Assembly: GCA_026552835.1 (NCBI GenBank)
Contig: JAPMTY010000069.1
Coordinates: forward strand, 1 to 13,504
DNA length: 13,504 bases
Direction: 5' to 3'
Origin: Candidatus Methanoperedens sp.
GTDB lineage: Archaea; Halobacteriota; Methanosarcinia; Methanosarcinales; Methanoperedenaceae
The notes below the pieces were generated by a model that was given only the letters and a program-made list of their open reading frames with translations, had not been told where the DNA came from and did no database searches. Shown in pieces: positions 1 through 8,700 of the stretch (positions are counted from its first letter, which is position 1; each line of letters begins with the position of its first letter). Both the position numbers and the translations under genes were made by a program.

Positions 1-1
1 A

Positions 2-313
2 ATGAGCCATATAAGAGTTGCCCCGGAACTGCACCTGATATTGAATCCAACAACAGGTGTGATCGCAGAAGAAAAAGATGATGTTGTGGAATATTCACTT
101 GACGCTGTGAAAACACAACTGGATGAACTGGATAAGATCGTTTCTGACATGATGAACCAGCTTGAACCGAATGCAAAATTATTGAACATGTTCCCGGGAA
201 GAGAGAAAGCTTCCTATAATGCGGGAATTGTTACAAATGCATTCTACGGCGCAGTAATAGGATTCATAGTGTCCTTCTTATTGCTGATAATGATGAAGCT
301 TGGAGGGATCTAA
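2..313 (+). CDS. mtrB: Methyl-tetrahydromethanopterin:coenzyme M methyltransferase subunit B
   Basis: Small subunit of the membrane-bound, Na+-translocating Mtr complex, which passes a methyl group between tetrahydro(sarcina)pterin and coenzyme M. The product is 103 residues, a normal MtrB length. A soluble, charged N-terminal part is followed by one membrane helix at about residues 78-99, with a short KLGGI tail. Assignment rests on sequence character and on its place directly before mtrA in the conserved order mtrEDCBAFGH. The ATG is at the second base of the window, so the Shine-Dalgarno site and the end of mtrC are outside. The TAA stop (311-313) touches the mtrA ATG, implying co-transcription and coupled translation. 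MtrB itself has no known catalytic residue; its role is structural. Confidence 0.95.
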   Translation: MSHIRVAPELHLILNPTTGVIAEEKDDVVEYSLDAVKTQLDELDKIVSDMMNQLEPNAKLLNMFPGREKASYNAGIVTNAFYGAVIGFIVSFLLLIMMKLGGI

Positions 314-1036
314 ATGGTAAATAAAGTTAAACCAGCAGCAGGATGGCCTGTTGTTAAAGGTGAATATGATGCGGGAAATCCTGAAAATCCCGTAGCAGTA
401 ACAACATGCGGTTCACATCTTAAGGGCGCGGCGCAAATAGCAGCCGGCGCATCCATCACCGGACCGCACAAAACTGAGAACCTTGGTATCGAGAAAATAG
501 TTGCAAATGTCATTTCCAACCCCAACATCCGGTTCCTGCTCGTAACAGGATCTGAAGTTAAAGGTCACATATCAGGTGAAGCAATAGTCAAGATACATCA
601 GAACGGAATCAAAGATAACAGGATTGTAGGCTCTACTGGTGCGATACCTTACATCGAAAACCTACCTGATGATGCCATCAAGAGATTCCAGGCGCAGGTC
701 CAGGTAGTTGAAATGATCGGCACCGAGGACGAAGCTGCGATCATCGCAAAGATAAAAGAACTTGCAGCAAAAGACCCCGGAGCCTTTGCAGGCGAGCCGA
801 TGATAATCAAAGTCGGCGAAAAGGAAGAAGTAAAGGAAGTAGGCGGAGTCAAGCCGATGTCCGCTGAAATTGCCACTGTCCAGGCAAGGATAAAAGGCAT
901 ACAACAGCAGACCATTGACATTGCAAATATGAACAAACTGATGTCAGGGATATATGCCGGAAAGATAGAAGGTATAATGATCGGTCTTGTCGTTGGATTG
1001 ACACTTCTTGGAATTCTGATAGCAGGCGGAGGATAA
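314..1036 (+). CDS. mtrA: Methyl-tetrahydromethanopterin:coenzyme M methyltransferase subunit A, corrinoid carrier
   Basis: MtrA carries the corrinoid cofactor that takes the methyl group from MtrH and hands it to coenzyme M. The product is 240 residues. The signature N-terminal region is visible ([20 protein letters not shown], then TTCGSHL). His85, in the context [13 protein letters not shown], sits where the lower axial corrinoid ligand (His84 in studied homologues) is expected. A single C-terminal membrane helix, about residues 219-237, anchors the otherwise cytoplasmic domain. GGAGG at 302-306, seven bases before the ATG, supports this start. The helix-proximal part (KLMSG..AGK..G..IGLV) resembles MtrF, in line with the known relationship of these two subunits. 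The gene is second of five in the window and shares no overlap with its neighbours. Confidence 0.97.
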   Translation: MVNKVKPAAGWPVVKGEYDAGNPENPVAVTTCGSHLKGAAQIAAGASITGPHKTENLGIEKIVANVISNPNIRFLLVTGSEVKGHISGEAIVKIHQNGIKDNRIVGSTGAIPYIENLPDDAIKRFQAQVQVVEMIGTEDEAAIIAKIKELAAKDPGAFAGEPMIIKVGEKEEVKEVGGVKPMSAEIATVQARIKGIQQQTIDIANMNKLMSGIYAGKIEGIMIGLVVGLTLLGILIAGGG

Positions 1037-1040
1037 TAGT

Positions 1041-1265
1041 ATGGCAGAGAAAGTATATGAATACGGCAAAGGCGTACCCACAGTGGTAGCTCCTTCAATG
1101 GCCGCCATAGAATCGCTCATAGAGGATATACGGTACAGGGGACAGCTCATAGCAAGGAACCAGAAACTTGAATCCGGTGTTGGCGCAACAGGTGTGATCG
1201 GTTTTACGATCGGCTTTGTAATTGTAATGATTACTGTGCTTGTTCCTCCTCTTGTGATGAGGTGA
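1041..1265 (+). CDS. mtrF: Methyl-tetrahydromethanopterin:coenzyme M methyltransferase subunit F
   Basis: Small Mtr subunit of 74 residues with a cytoplasmic N-terminal half and one membrane helix at about residues 48-70. The stretch from [15 protein letters not shown] to [18 protein letters not shown] is typical of MtrF and is related to the C-terminal end of MtrA. The gene starts four bases after the mtrA stop. GGAGG at 1028-1032 lies inside the last codons of mtrA, eight bases before the ATG. Its position between mtrA and mtrG fits the standard methanogen operon. It has no catalytic role of its own that I can point to; it is thought to help hold the complex in the membrane. Confidence 0.95.
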   Translation: MAEKVYEYGKGVPTVVAPSMAAIESLIEDIRYRGQLIARNQKLESGVGATGVIGFTIGFVIVMITVLVPPLVMR

Positions 1266-1269
1266 TAAG

Positions 1270-1539
1270 ATGGCAGAAAAAGTACCGATTGTCATCGTAG
1301 ACCCTGAGGACTACAAGAATATCCTCCAGAAATTGAATGATATAGAAGAAAAAATTGAGTTCACAAATTCCGAAATACACCAGAGATATGGAAAAAAACT
1401 CGGTAGGGATATCGGAATTCTGTATGGGATTTGTGCTTCGCTAATGATAGTTGTAATATATCTGTTACTGATTCTTTCACCAGCGTTATCAAACCCATTA
1501 CTACTCAATGTCGTAAAGAAAGCTTTAGGATTAACTTAA
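1270..1539 (+). CDS. mtrG: Methyl-tetrahydromethanopterin:coenzyme M methyltransferase subunit G
   Basis: Small Mtr subunit of 89 residues. The N-terminal part (VPIVIVDPEDYKNILQKLND, then IEEKIEF) looks like a short coiled coil at about residues 14-38. It is followed by YGKKLGRDIGILYG, a conserved lead-in to the single membrane helix at about 48-70. A 19-residue tail (SNPLLLNVVKKALGLT end) follows the helix and is somewhat longer than the minimum needed for anchoring. The ribosome site GAGGTGA (1259-1265) contains the mtrF stop codon, so translation of the two genes is probably coupled. The place in the operon, before mtrH, agrees with the family. Confidence 0.94.
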   Translation: MAEKVPIVIVDPEDYKNILQKLNDIEEKIEFTNSEIHQRYGKKLGRDIGILYGICASLMIVVIYLLLILSPALSNPLLLNVVKKALGLT

Positions 1540-1552
1540 GTGAGGTGCCAAG

Positions 1553-2503
1553 ATGTTCAGATTTGATAAGAAACAAGAAGTATTTGAGTTCGGTAAAATA
1601 AAAGTCGGTGGACAGCCGGGAGAATATCCAACAGTACTTGTCAGTACTATGTTTTATTTGAAACATAAAATCGTTTCCGATGAAGACAGGGGAGTATTTG
1701 ATAAAGCTGCAGCTGAAAAGCTATGGAATACACAGGAAGTCATGGGAGATACCACAGGAAATCCATATTTCAATCAGCTAGTTGGCGAAACGCCAGAAGC
1801 TATAAAGAAATATATTGACTGGTTTGTGGAAATATGCGATGACATACCATTCCTCATCGATTCCTCAGACGGCCATACAAGGGCGGCAGCAGCAAAATAC
1901 GTCAAAGAGATCGGTGTTGAGAAACGTGCTATCCACAATTCCATAAATGCAAGTATAGCTGCGGATGAGATCAAGGCTATCAAGGAAAGCAAAATGACAT
2001 CAGCAATCGTCCTTGCGTTCAACGCCACAAATCCAAGCGTTGAAGGCAAACTCGATATCCTTGAGAAGGGAGGAACAGGACAGACAAAAGGTATGCTTGA
2101 CGTCGCAAAGGAAGTCGGTATCACAAGACCCCTTGTAGATGTAGCAGCCACTCCTCTGGGTGCTGGTTCCGGAGCCACCATAAGATCAGTCCTTGCCATC
2201 AAAGGTAAATTAGGATTGCCGGTTGGAGGAGGTTTCCATAACATGGCTTCAGCATGGGACTGGATGAAGAAATATAAGAAATCAGACCCTGACGCCAAGA
2301 CAGAATCATGGCCGCCTGTCGATATAGGCACAAACCTTGTCGCACAGATCATGGGCGCAAATTTCTTGCTGTACGGTCCAATTGAGAACGTAAAGAAAGT
2401 TTTCCCCGCAGTGGCAATGGTTGACATTATGCTGGGTGAAACCGCAAAAGACCTTGGCCTGAGCGTACTGGCTGAGTCACATCCGATAAAGAAATTGGTG
2501 TAA
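1553..2503 (+). CDS. mtrH: Methyl-tetrahydromethanopterin:coenzyme M methyltransferase subunit H
   Basis: Peripheral catalytic subunit of Mtr, 316 residues, that transfers the methyl group from methyl-tetrahydro(sarcina)pterin to the cob(I)amide held by MtrA. The family has a TIM-barrel fold related to pterin-dependent methyltransferases. Supporting stretches are FEFGKIKVGGQPGEYPTVLV near the N-terminus, PFLIDSSDGHTRAAAAKYV, the NATNPSVEGKLDILEKGG segment, and DVAATPLGAGSGATIRS. There is no membrane helix, as expected. GAGGTG at 1542-1547 precedes the ATG by five bases and the gap to mtrG is 13 bases. This is the last gene of the operon; a terminator-like hairpin overlaps its stop codon. Confidence 0.97.
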   Translation: MFRFDKKQEVFEFGKIKVGGQPGEYPTVLVSTMFYLKHKIVSDEDRGVFDKAAAEKLWNTQEVMGDTTGNPYFNQLVGETPEAIKKYIDWFVEICDDIPFLIDSSDGHTRAAAAKYVKEIGVEKRAIHNSINASIAADEIKAIKESKMTSAIVLAFNATNPSVEGKLDILEKGGTGQTKGMLDVAKEVGITRPLVDVAATPLGAGSGATIRSVLAIKGKLGLPVGGGFHNMASAWDWMKKYKKSDPDAKTESWPPVDIGTNLVAQIMGANFLLYGPIENVKKVFPAVAMVDIMLGETAKDLGLSVLAESHPIKKLV

Positions 2504-2522
2504 TTTACACCGATTTTTTTTT
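2497..2522 (+). terminator. Hairpin plus T-tract ending the mtr operon
   Basis: GGTGTAA (2497-2503) and TTACACC (2505-2511) form a perfect 7-base inverted repeat around one base; as RNA, a 5-base stem with a 5-base loop is realistic. Nine T follow at 2514-2522 and a further T run at 2528-2533. The left arm contains the mtrH stop codon. T-tracts are the known core of archaeal termination; the hairpin is extra. Confidence 0.7.
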
Positions 2523-2601
2523 ATTCATTTTTTCAGTAGCAGAAGCTGTAGCCATAATTATTGGTGGATTTTTTCAGTAAATTGTTCGTTTAACTGCAAT
2601 C

Positions 2602-2627
2602 AAAAGATATAAACATAATCATGATTA
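2602..2627 (+). promoter_or_regulatory. Candidate distal promoter with adjoining 12-base palindrome
   Basis: AAAAGATATAAAC (2602-2614) resembles an archaeal TATA box, which would place a start of transcription near 2635 and give a leader of about 65 bases containing the GGGAG at 2683-2687. Directly after it lies the perfect palindrome TAATCATGATTA (2616-2627), between TATA box and predicted start, a normal place for a repressor site. The surroundings are AT-rich, so chance is a real alternative. Confidence 0.35.
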
Positions 2628-2670
2628 GTAACATAATATTATTCTATTGAGTAAAATGTAATGAGTCAAA

Positions 2671-2687
2671 AACATATTTAATGGGAG
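2671..2687 (+). promoter_or_regulatory. Candidate proximal TATA box and ribosome site of the surface-protein gene
   Basis: AACATATTTA (2671-2680) could be a TATA box; about 25 bases on, transcription would start almost at the ATG (2701) and yield a leaderless message. GGGAG (2683-2687) is 13 bases from the ATG, further than usual for a Shine-Dalgarno site. It would only be in the message if the distal promoter is used. Confidence 0.35.
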
Positions 2688-2700
2688 CAACTGAAAATAT

Positions 2701-5700
2701 ATGGGGCAGCAAATCGAGAACTGGAATGATTCAATCACTTTTGTAGGCACGATTCAACAAAATAAAGCAATAAAATCGTTAATAATTTTAATGATTATTC
2801 TGTGCATCGGACCCGTTGTCGCATCGGCTGTTACCGCCGACATCTACGTCAACACAACCGGCTGGTGGCGCGATGGCGATGTGTTCAATGCAAACAGCAC
2901 GCGGATACAGGCGGCAATCGATAATGCAACTGACGGCGATACGATCTATGTGTACAACGGCAGCAGCTACATCGAGAACGTGAACGTGAACAAGCGGGTT
3001 ACTCTGCAAGGCGAGGGCGCAGATGTGGTGACTGTGACCGCAGCTTCGGCTTCTGACCATGTGTTTGAAGTGACTGCGGACTATGTGAACATCTCAGGGT
3101 TCAAGGTTACTGGAGCGACTGGTTCCACAATCGCTGGGATTTATCTTAGCAGTAATCACAACAACATTTCTGATAACAACGCATCGAACAACTATTGGGC
3201 CATCTGCCTGCTATCTTCGAGCAATAACACGCTCACTAACAACACCGCCAATTCGAACACACAAGACGGTATCTATCTGTCCTCTTCCAGCAACAACACG
3301 CTGAGCGGCAACAATGCTAATTCGAACACCATCGAAGGCATCTTTCTGTCCTCTTCCAGCAACAACAACACGCTGAGCGGCAACAATGCTAATTCGAACA
3401 CCAACAACGGCATCTATCTGTCCTCTTCCAGCAACAACAACACGCTGAGCGGCAACAATGCTAATTCGAACCACAACGACGGCATCTATCTGTCCTCTTC
3501 CAGCAACAACACGCTGAGCGGCAACAATGCTAATTCGAACACCTGGTTCGGCATCTACCTGACTTCTTCAAGCAACAACACGATTTACAACAATTACTTC
3601 AACAACAATGCCTGGGACAATGGATATAATGTCTGGAACACCACAAAAACAGCAGGCACGAATATCATAGGCGGTTCATGGCTTGGCGGGAACTACTGGT
3701 CAGACTATGCGGGAGAAGATACGGACGGCGACCGCCTGGGCGATACACTTACCCCGTACAACTCATCAGGCTATATTACAAACGGCGGCGACTACCTTCC
3801 ACTGATGAATGTGGATACGACCGCTCCCTCCATCACGATCATTTCACCAGAGAATACAACGTACATAACTGCTTCTATTCTTCTGAATGTTACCACTAAC
3901 CAGACAGCTAATGTCACTTATTCCCTGAATGGAGCCGCAAATCAAAGCCTTTACAACCTGACCACAAGCGGGAACACCACAATTATAGGATTAGAAGGAG
4001 CAAATAATATCACGGTTTATGCTAACGATTCAGCAGGCAATCTCAACTCAAGCATTGTGTATTTCACAGTATCAACCGCGCCAGTTGTAACTGCTTCAAA
4101 AACTTATTCCAACTATACACAAATAATCCAGATGACCATTGATCCTAATATTAACGTGACCGATGGCGAAACCAACGTGACCGGCGCAACAGTGTCCATA
4201 GGCGGTGGATATGTCAGCAGTGAAGACTATCTGAATTATACTACAATAAATAATATTACAGGAAGTTACAGCACGACAAAAGGAATCCTGACATTAACGG
4301 GCAACCGTTCTGGTTCTGATTACCAGGCAGCATTCAGGAATGTATCATACTGGAACAGCAATACTAATAATCCGAACACCAGCCAGAGGAATATCACATT
4401 TGCCATTGGGAATAACTCCTTATATTATCCAGGCACCGGGCATTATTATGAATATGTTTCAGCCCTCCTGTATTGGACCGGTGCAAATGCTTCAGCAAAT
4501 AATAGATCATTTTACGGTTTGCAGGGATATCTTGTAACCATAAATTCATATGGAGAAAATAGTTTCCTCACAGAAAAAGTGTCAGGAGACGCCTGGATCG
4601 GAGCAAGTGATTCAGCCGATGAAGGTCAATGGCGATGGATGTCGGGACCTGAAATTGGCACTCAATTAAGTTATACAAATTGGGAGTCTGGAGAACCCAA
4701 TAATTGTTGTGGTGGTGAAGACTTTGCTTATATGTATTCCGGGTCAGGACATACACCAGGAACATGGAATGATTACGCAGATGAACACGCTCCTATGAGT
4801 TATTTTGTAGAATACGGCGGGATGGCAGGAGATCCTGCATTACATCTGACTGCGACGGTTATAGTGAATGTCACTCACGCCAATATTCTGGATAATCTAT
4901 CCTATATAGACCAGGAAGGATGGAAAAAACTGGATACCGAAGTTACAATTTCCTCATTTACGAATAATTTTTCGAATGGCTATGTCGAAGTGAACATCAG
5001 TGATGCCAATAGTTACGATGGACTGCGTCTTGTGAGTGATGATGGCTCCTTAAACGTAAGTGGGAACGCGGTATATTGGGGAGCTAACCGCATCGGTACA
5101 ATCAACAACACCTACAATGGCTCAAATGGGAGGCTGCGCATCGATTTCAATGATATTGCACCCCTTTCTAATGCCGATTTTGAAACGGGTGACGTGACAG
5201 GGTGGACCGTAAATAATAGCTATCCGGGGGTAAATGGCCAAGCATGGGTTGAAAGCCCGGGAGCCGACCCGGATGTCCCGGATGCAAATGTTGACTCTGA
5301 CCCGTTAATTGATGATAACTGCTACTCTGCCAGCCAGGGTGGTGGATGTAGTTATGGACTGACTACGCAGGCCACAAGCGTGCAAACCGTGCAAAAATAC
5401 GAGGGAACCTATGCGCTCAAACTTACTATCGGTGGGGAGGTTCAGTCCGGTTATGGTACTGCGCACGGGCCAATGATCACAAGCTCTGGTTTCACTGCAC
5501 AAACAGGTGATAGTGTCACTGTTAGGTGGAATGCGATGGCGGGCGGTGACTGGTATGATGTCTACGGCTTTATTGTCAAAGACGCAGATAATGATGGTAT
5601 ATGGGATGACAGTGAACAATATCAAAAACTCTTCCACGATGTCGGTTCCAGTACTGGCGGATGGGTAACAAATAGTTCTACGGTAGCTGCCAATGTAGCA

Positions 5701-8700
5701 GGGGAAAACATACGTTTTGTTTTCCTGAACGGAAACTATGATGCGTCAGGCGGTATGGCAATTGGTTCTTCTCTTTACATTGATGGGATCACCCTGGTAA
5801 TTAGTAACATCATTGTCGCTAATAACACTATGGTGGAAGCCATTGTTGAAAATATAGAGTATAGCAACAATAATGACACTCCCCTTCCTACGAGAAATTA
5901 CACGCTAAACTTTAAGGACAGCAGCGGTGGTACCTTTTACAGCACTGCTCAGATCAACATCACTCCAGTCAATGATGCACCTGGAACCCCTGGTAATTTC
6001 ACATCACCTGCAAGTGGACAAATCATAGCCGGCGACCAGGCAATAAACGTCACATGGGGTTCTTCGACTGACCCTGATGGTGATGCAGTAAAATATGACC
6101 TTTGGTACTTCAACGGGACCTGGACGCAGATAGGTGATCTTCTGAACGATACCAACATGATATACATTTTACCTTCAGATAACACTGTCAGTGCAATGTT
6201 CCGCGTTTATGCTAACGATACAGTACTCAACTCTTCTGAAAGAAATGTAACATTTACAGTGGAGACGGCACCCCCAGCAGGCATCACCAACCTTACCGCC
6301 AGCGCCCACGCCCAGACCTACATAAATTGGACATGGACAGACCCTGCCGATTCAGATTTCTCAAACGTTTCGGTTTACCTCAACGGTATCTTCCAGGCAA
6401 ACGTTACAAATGGGACGCAGTACTTCTATATATCAAGTTTGGCAGCAGGCACAGCATACACCATCGGCACCCGAACATTGGATAGATATGGTAATACAAA
6501 CACTACCTGGGTAAATAACACTCAAACAACCTCCTCTTATCCGCCTCCTGCGTCAGTGTTGGCAACAATAACAGTCTCGCCTTCGGCAGCAACTGTTGCA
6601 TCCGGCGCCAGCAAGGCGTTCACAGCCACAGCTAAAGACCAGTATGGCAACACTATGAGCGTGAGTATTTCCTGGACCAGTAGCAACACAACGGTTGGCA
6701 CAGTTGGACCTACGGGCGTTTTCACAGCCAATAAAACAGGTACATCCACCATTAAGGCAGCATCGGGTTCAGTTTCCGGAAGCTCTACGGTGACAGTAGT
6801 TGCAGGATCACTTACGAATATATCAATCTCACCTGATAACGCCACAATGAACATTAGCCAAACACAGCAATTCAATGCAACAGCCATCGATGCGAACTTG
6901 AACGCTGTATCTGTGAATCCTGTATGGAATAGCAGCAACATCAGTGTAGGCATAATCAATGAAACCAATGGTATGTTCACCGCAATGGCAGCAGGAACAG
7001 CCAGCATAACAGCAACAGACGGAAATATCAGTGCAAATGCCACAGTGACTGTTCTGGCACCCACGCCTCCCCCATCGGAAGGAGCACCGGAAATTACTGG
7101 TTTTGCCCCTTCCTCTCCAGTTAGTGATATTATCGGTTCATCCCGTACTTTCAGTCTCACTTCCAATCAGACCGTTAACGTAACATGGTACATCAACGAA
7201 ACACTGCTATTTAGCCAGCCCGACGTTACCACCTCCTCCTACACAAATACAAGTGCAGCACACGGAAACTGGAACGTTACCGCGGTTATCACAAACAGCA
7301 ATGGTGTCGCCTCACAGACGTGGATATGGAACGTCAGCGCTCCTGTCACCGGCACTCCAGGCATCACAAGTTTCAGTCCTCCCTCTCCTGTTAGTGATAT
7401 TACCGGCTCATCCCGTACTTTCAGTCTCACAGCCAATCAGACCGTTAACGTAACATGGTACATTGACGGAACACTGTTATTTAGCCAGCCCGACGTTACC
7501 ACCACCACCTATACAAATACAAGTGCAGCACAAGGAACCTGGAACGTTACCGCGGTCATTACAAACAGCAACGGTGTCGCCTCACAGACGTGGGTGTGGA
7601 ACGTCATCGCCCCTGTTGCCGGAATTCCGGCCGTCACGGGTTTTAATCCTCCATCTCCTGTCAGTGATCTTACCGGTTCACCCCGTACTTTCAGTCTCAC
7701 TGCCAATCAGACCGTTAACGTAACATGGTATATCAACGAAATACTGATATTGCGCCAGACAAACGTTACCACCTCATCATACACAAATACAAGTGCAGCA
7801 CAAGGAATCTGGAACGTTACCGCGGTCATCAGAAACAGCAACGGTGTCGCTTCAGAGACATGGATATGGAACGTCCTCGCCCCTGTCACCGGCACTCCGG
7901 CCATCACAGGTTTTAGTCCTTCCTCTCTTGTCAGTGATCTTACCGGTTCATCCCGTACTTTCAGTCTCACAACCAATCAGACCGTTAACGTAACATGGTA
8001 CATAAACGGAACACAGGTTAACACAAATGCGAGCGTTACAGAAGCAAAATATACCAATACCGATGCAACTTCAGGAACATGGGATGTAACTGCTATTGCA
8101 GGCAACACCAATGGAACTGTTTCCCATGAATGGATATGGATCGTTGGGACTGTTGTGACTGACGTCATGCCTCCGTTAATCACTATATCATTACCGGTCA
8201 ATAACACAAATATTTCCATATTTGATGGAATAATCCGTGGAAGCATCACCGATGACAGCAATATCACAGCGAATATGTATGTGAACTCTGTTTTTAATAA
8301 TACATGGACATCAAAAGGGGGTTTCAGGTGGCAGTATAATTTCACGAAGAATGAATATAATACAATAAAAATTTCAGCTGTAGATGTATATGGCAACTAC
8401 AACGAGTCCATTATCAGGTTCTTTGTACTACCTCCTGCAAGTGAAACTTTTGTAAATCTTACAACAAACGAATCAGTGAATATAACCGTAAATGCCAGCA
8501 CTGGTGTGGATGTGGAGCTGTCAACTGGAAATCATACTGCGAATGTCTCACTTAAAATCAATTCCAGCACAAACGCAAGCGATTTCAATGCAAGCGATAT
8601 TGATACGGAATTCGTTGCACTTGGCATAGCAAAAAAGTCCCTGATCAAGTTCGTGGAGATAAATGGAACAGGCGACGTGGCAAATCTCAGCAGCGTGAAA

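Noticed and set aside
1774..2427. Long open frame on the minus strand inside mtrH (217 codons)
   Set aside because: It is antisense to a clearly conserved gene, has no ribosome site or recognisable protein features, and follows from the codon bias of mtrH.
3268..3549. Regularly spaced repeats resembling a CRISPR array
   Set aside because: Units are contiguous, in frame and encode beta-helix turns; there are no unique spacers between identical repeats.
6537..7166. Minus-strand open frame of 209 codons in the BIG2 region of the surface gene
   Set aside because: The product is a low-complexity Val/Ala/Leu mirror of Thr/Ser/Asn-rich coding sequence, and the plus-strand gene is intact across it.
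7253..7993. Three similar plus-strand frames (7253, 7463, 7793) in another register
   Set aside because: They resemble each other only because the underlying 270-base repeats do; none has start signals.
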